Below, one piece after another: positions 6,269-7,146 of a stretch of 7,146 bases of DNA (its first letter is position 1; each line of letters opens with the position of its first letter). The position numbers and the translations under genes are program-made. The stretch is from NCBI GenBank assembly GCA_016786965.1, contig JAEUVL010000536.1, forward strand, positions 1 to 7,146, in the 5' to 3' direction. The notes under the pieces were generated by a model. That model was not told the DNA's origin. It saw nothing but the letters and a program-made list of their open reading frames with translations, and ran no database searches. Source of the DNA: Chitinophagaceae bacterium (GTDB taxonomy: Bacteria > Bacteroidota > Bacteroidia > Chitinophagales > Chitinophagaceae).

Positions 6269-6301
6269 AAAAACGGTTGCCGTAATGACTTACAACAACC
6301 G
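6269..6301 (-). terminator. Intrinsic terminator after the sulfide:quinone oxidoreductase gene
   Basis: Read on the minus strand, bases 6301 to 6274 form a 12-pair stem with a four-base loop (GTCA): CGGTTGTTGTAA pairs with TTACGGCAACCG. Two of the pairs are G-U wobbles that exist only in minus-strand RNA; the plus-strand transcript would have C/A mismatches there. Five T residues (6273 to 6269) follow at once. It begins 24 bases after the oxidoreductase stop codon, so it ends that transcript and separates it from the four-gene unit downstream. Confidence 0.85.
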
Positions 6302-6324
6302 CTCTTTGCTACCTTACATCAGGA

Positions 6325-7146
6325 CTACATTTTGCCGGGCAATATCTTGTGCCAGTATAACCACGGCAATACATTTCTTTTTAACTGGTACATGCTCCAC
6401 CTTTCCTTGCTCTGGTCGAAGGGGAATGTTTCAGTCGGGTTATTGTTATAATCAAATTCGCAGAGCACCAGTTTGCCATATCCTGTTACTACAGGGCAAC
6501 TGGTATAGCCATTATAAGAACCATTTAATGACTGGCCTTTTATAACAGCCAGTAAATTTTTTACCAGTACAGGAGCTTGTTTGCGGATAGCAGCCCCGGT
6601 TTTTGAGGTTGGCAAAGAAGAGGCATCTCCAAGTGAAAACACATTCGGGTACTTTACATGCTGTAATGTATGTTTATCTACATCTACCCATCCGGCTGCA
6701 TTGGCCAATGGGCTGTTCTTTACAAAGTCAGGTGCACTTTGTGGCGGTGTTACATGTATCATTTCAAAATCAACCCAGTATTCTTTGTCTTTGTTTTGTT
6801 CGCCAAAGCCTACAAATTTTGCTTTCTTGTTTGGCCCGTCTATTTCCACCAGTTTGGTATAGAAGTTCATTTGCACATTGTCACGTTCTGCTACTTTCTT
6901 TAGTGTCTTTTCATATTTCTCCACACCAAACAACCGGGTGCCACCACTCCAGTATTGAATGTTTGCTTTGTCGAACACACCATGTTTTTTAAAATAGTCG
7001 GCTGCCAGCCACATGATCTTATGGGGTGCACCGCCACATTTTACCGGTGTATTGGGATTGGTGAATAACACATTGCCTCCTTTGAAGTTCTGTATGCATT
7101 CCCATGTATAAGGGGCCTGGTCAAAACTGTAGTTGGAGCAAACTCC
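6325..7146 (-). CDS. sqr: Sulfide:quinone oxidoreductase, type II (SQOR-like), 5' end outside window
   Basis: The frame runs off the right edge of the window; 273 C-terminal residues are visible, about 60% of the usual length. It oxidises sulfide to sulfane sulfur with FAD and passes the electrons to the quinone pool at the inner membrane. Numbered from the edge, the redox cysteine of 'NTPVKCGGAPHK' is C37 (codon 7036-7038) and its partner is the cysteine in 'YTSCPVVTGYGK' (codon 6496-6498). Both catalytic cysteines of the mitochondrial-type enzyme are thus present. Other family marks are 'FGVEKY', 'MIHVTPPQSAPD', 'AAGWVDVDKHTLQH', the FAD-contacting 'NVFSLGDASSLPTSKTGAA' and 'ETFPFDQSKERWSMY'. 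The C-terminus is a little shorter than in animal SQOR. The GTG at 7071 is internal, since family sequence continues upstream of it ('GVCSNYSFDQAPYTWE'). A strong terminator follows the stop codon. Confidence 0.95.
   Translation of the reverse strand, partial: GVCSNYSFDQAPYTWECIQNFKGGNVLFTNPNTPVKCGGAPHKIMWLAADYFKKHGVFDKANIQYWSGGTRLFGVEKYEKTLKKVAERDNVQMNFYTKLVEIDGPNKKAKFVGFGEQNKDKEYWVDFEMIHVTPPQSAPDFVKNSPLANAAGWVDVDKHTLQHVKYPNVFSLGDASSLPTSKTGAAIRKQAPVLVKNLLAVIKGQSLNGSYNGYTSCPVVTGYGKLVLCEFDYNNNPTETFPFDQSKERWSMYQLKRNVLPWLYWHKILPGKM

Noticed and set aside
6110..6451. Plus-strand frame of 113 codons
   Set aside because: It runs antisense through the YgaP-like gene, the terminator and the end of the oxidoreductase gene, and has no domain-like sequence.
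6325..7071. GTG at 7071 as the start of the sulfide:quinone oxidoreductase
   Set aside because: Family sequence continues in frame upstream to the window edge ('GVCSNYSFDQAPYTWE', 'NFKGGN'), so the gene is simply cut by the window.

Overview
The window looks like chromosomal DNA of a Bacteroidota member, most likely from the Chitinophagaceae or close relatives. This rests on protein style, not on a database search. The signs are a lipoprotein with the Bacteroidota surface-export signature directly after its cysteine, an IPT/TIG plus NHL-propeller protein, a secreted protein opening with the 'GIGTTTPGASAQLDVSSS' head domain common in this phylum, a small DUF6132 membrane protein, and starts without clear Shine-Dalgarno sequences.

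The left part (22-4674, + strand) is a compact head-to-tail set of five genes with gaps of 6 to about 19 bases, probably one operon. It encodes a small cytoplasmic GRAM/bacterial-PH-like protein, an IPT/TIG + six-blade NHL lipoprotein predicted to reach the cell surface, a second six-blade NHL protein with an N-terminal signal or anchor, a 73-residue orphan with an OB-like look, and a 545-residue exported protein joining a fibre-head domain to a Kelch-like propeller. Three of the five are predicted beta-propellers outside the cytoplasm. Immediately downstream (about 4690-4936) lies a glycine-patterned reading frame without a credible start, which I read as a remnant of a fibre-type gene. Its last part and the stretch to 4988 hold nothing recognisable.

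The right part (4989-7146, - strand) points towards the left part, so the two blocks converge near 4937-4988. In transcription order it holds the C-terminal 273 codons of a type II sulfide:quinone oxidoreductase (cut by the window edge), a strong intrinsic terminator (6269-6301), and then a tightly packed four-gene unit: a YgaP/DUF2892-type membrane protein, a DUF6132 membrane protein, a thioredoxin and a DUF983 zinc-ribbon membrane protein. These four overlap by 23 and 17 bases or are 2 bases apart. The content suggests sulfide oxidation followed by thiol or sulfane-sulfur handling at the inner membrane. The enzyme and the thioredoxin are secure; the roles of the three small membrane proteins are inference.

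I saw no RNA genes, CRISPR array, insertion sequence or integrase. The least understood parts are the propeller/fibre operon with its decayed tail and the cysteine-bearing small membrane proteins next to the sulfide oxidase.
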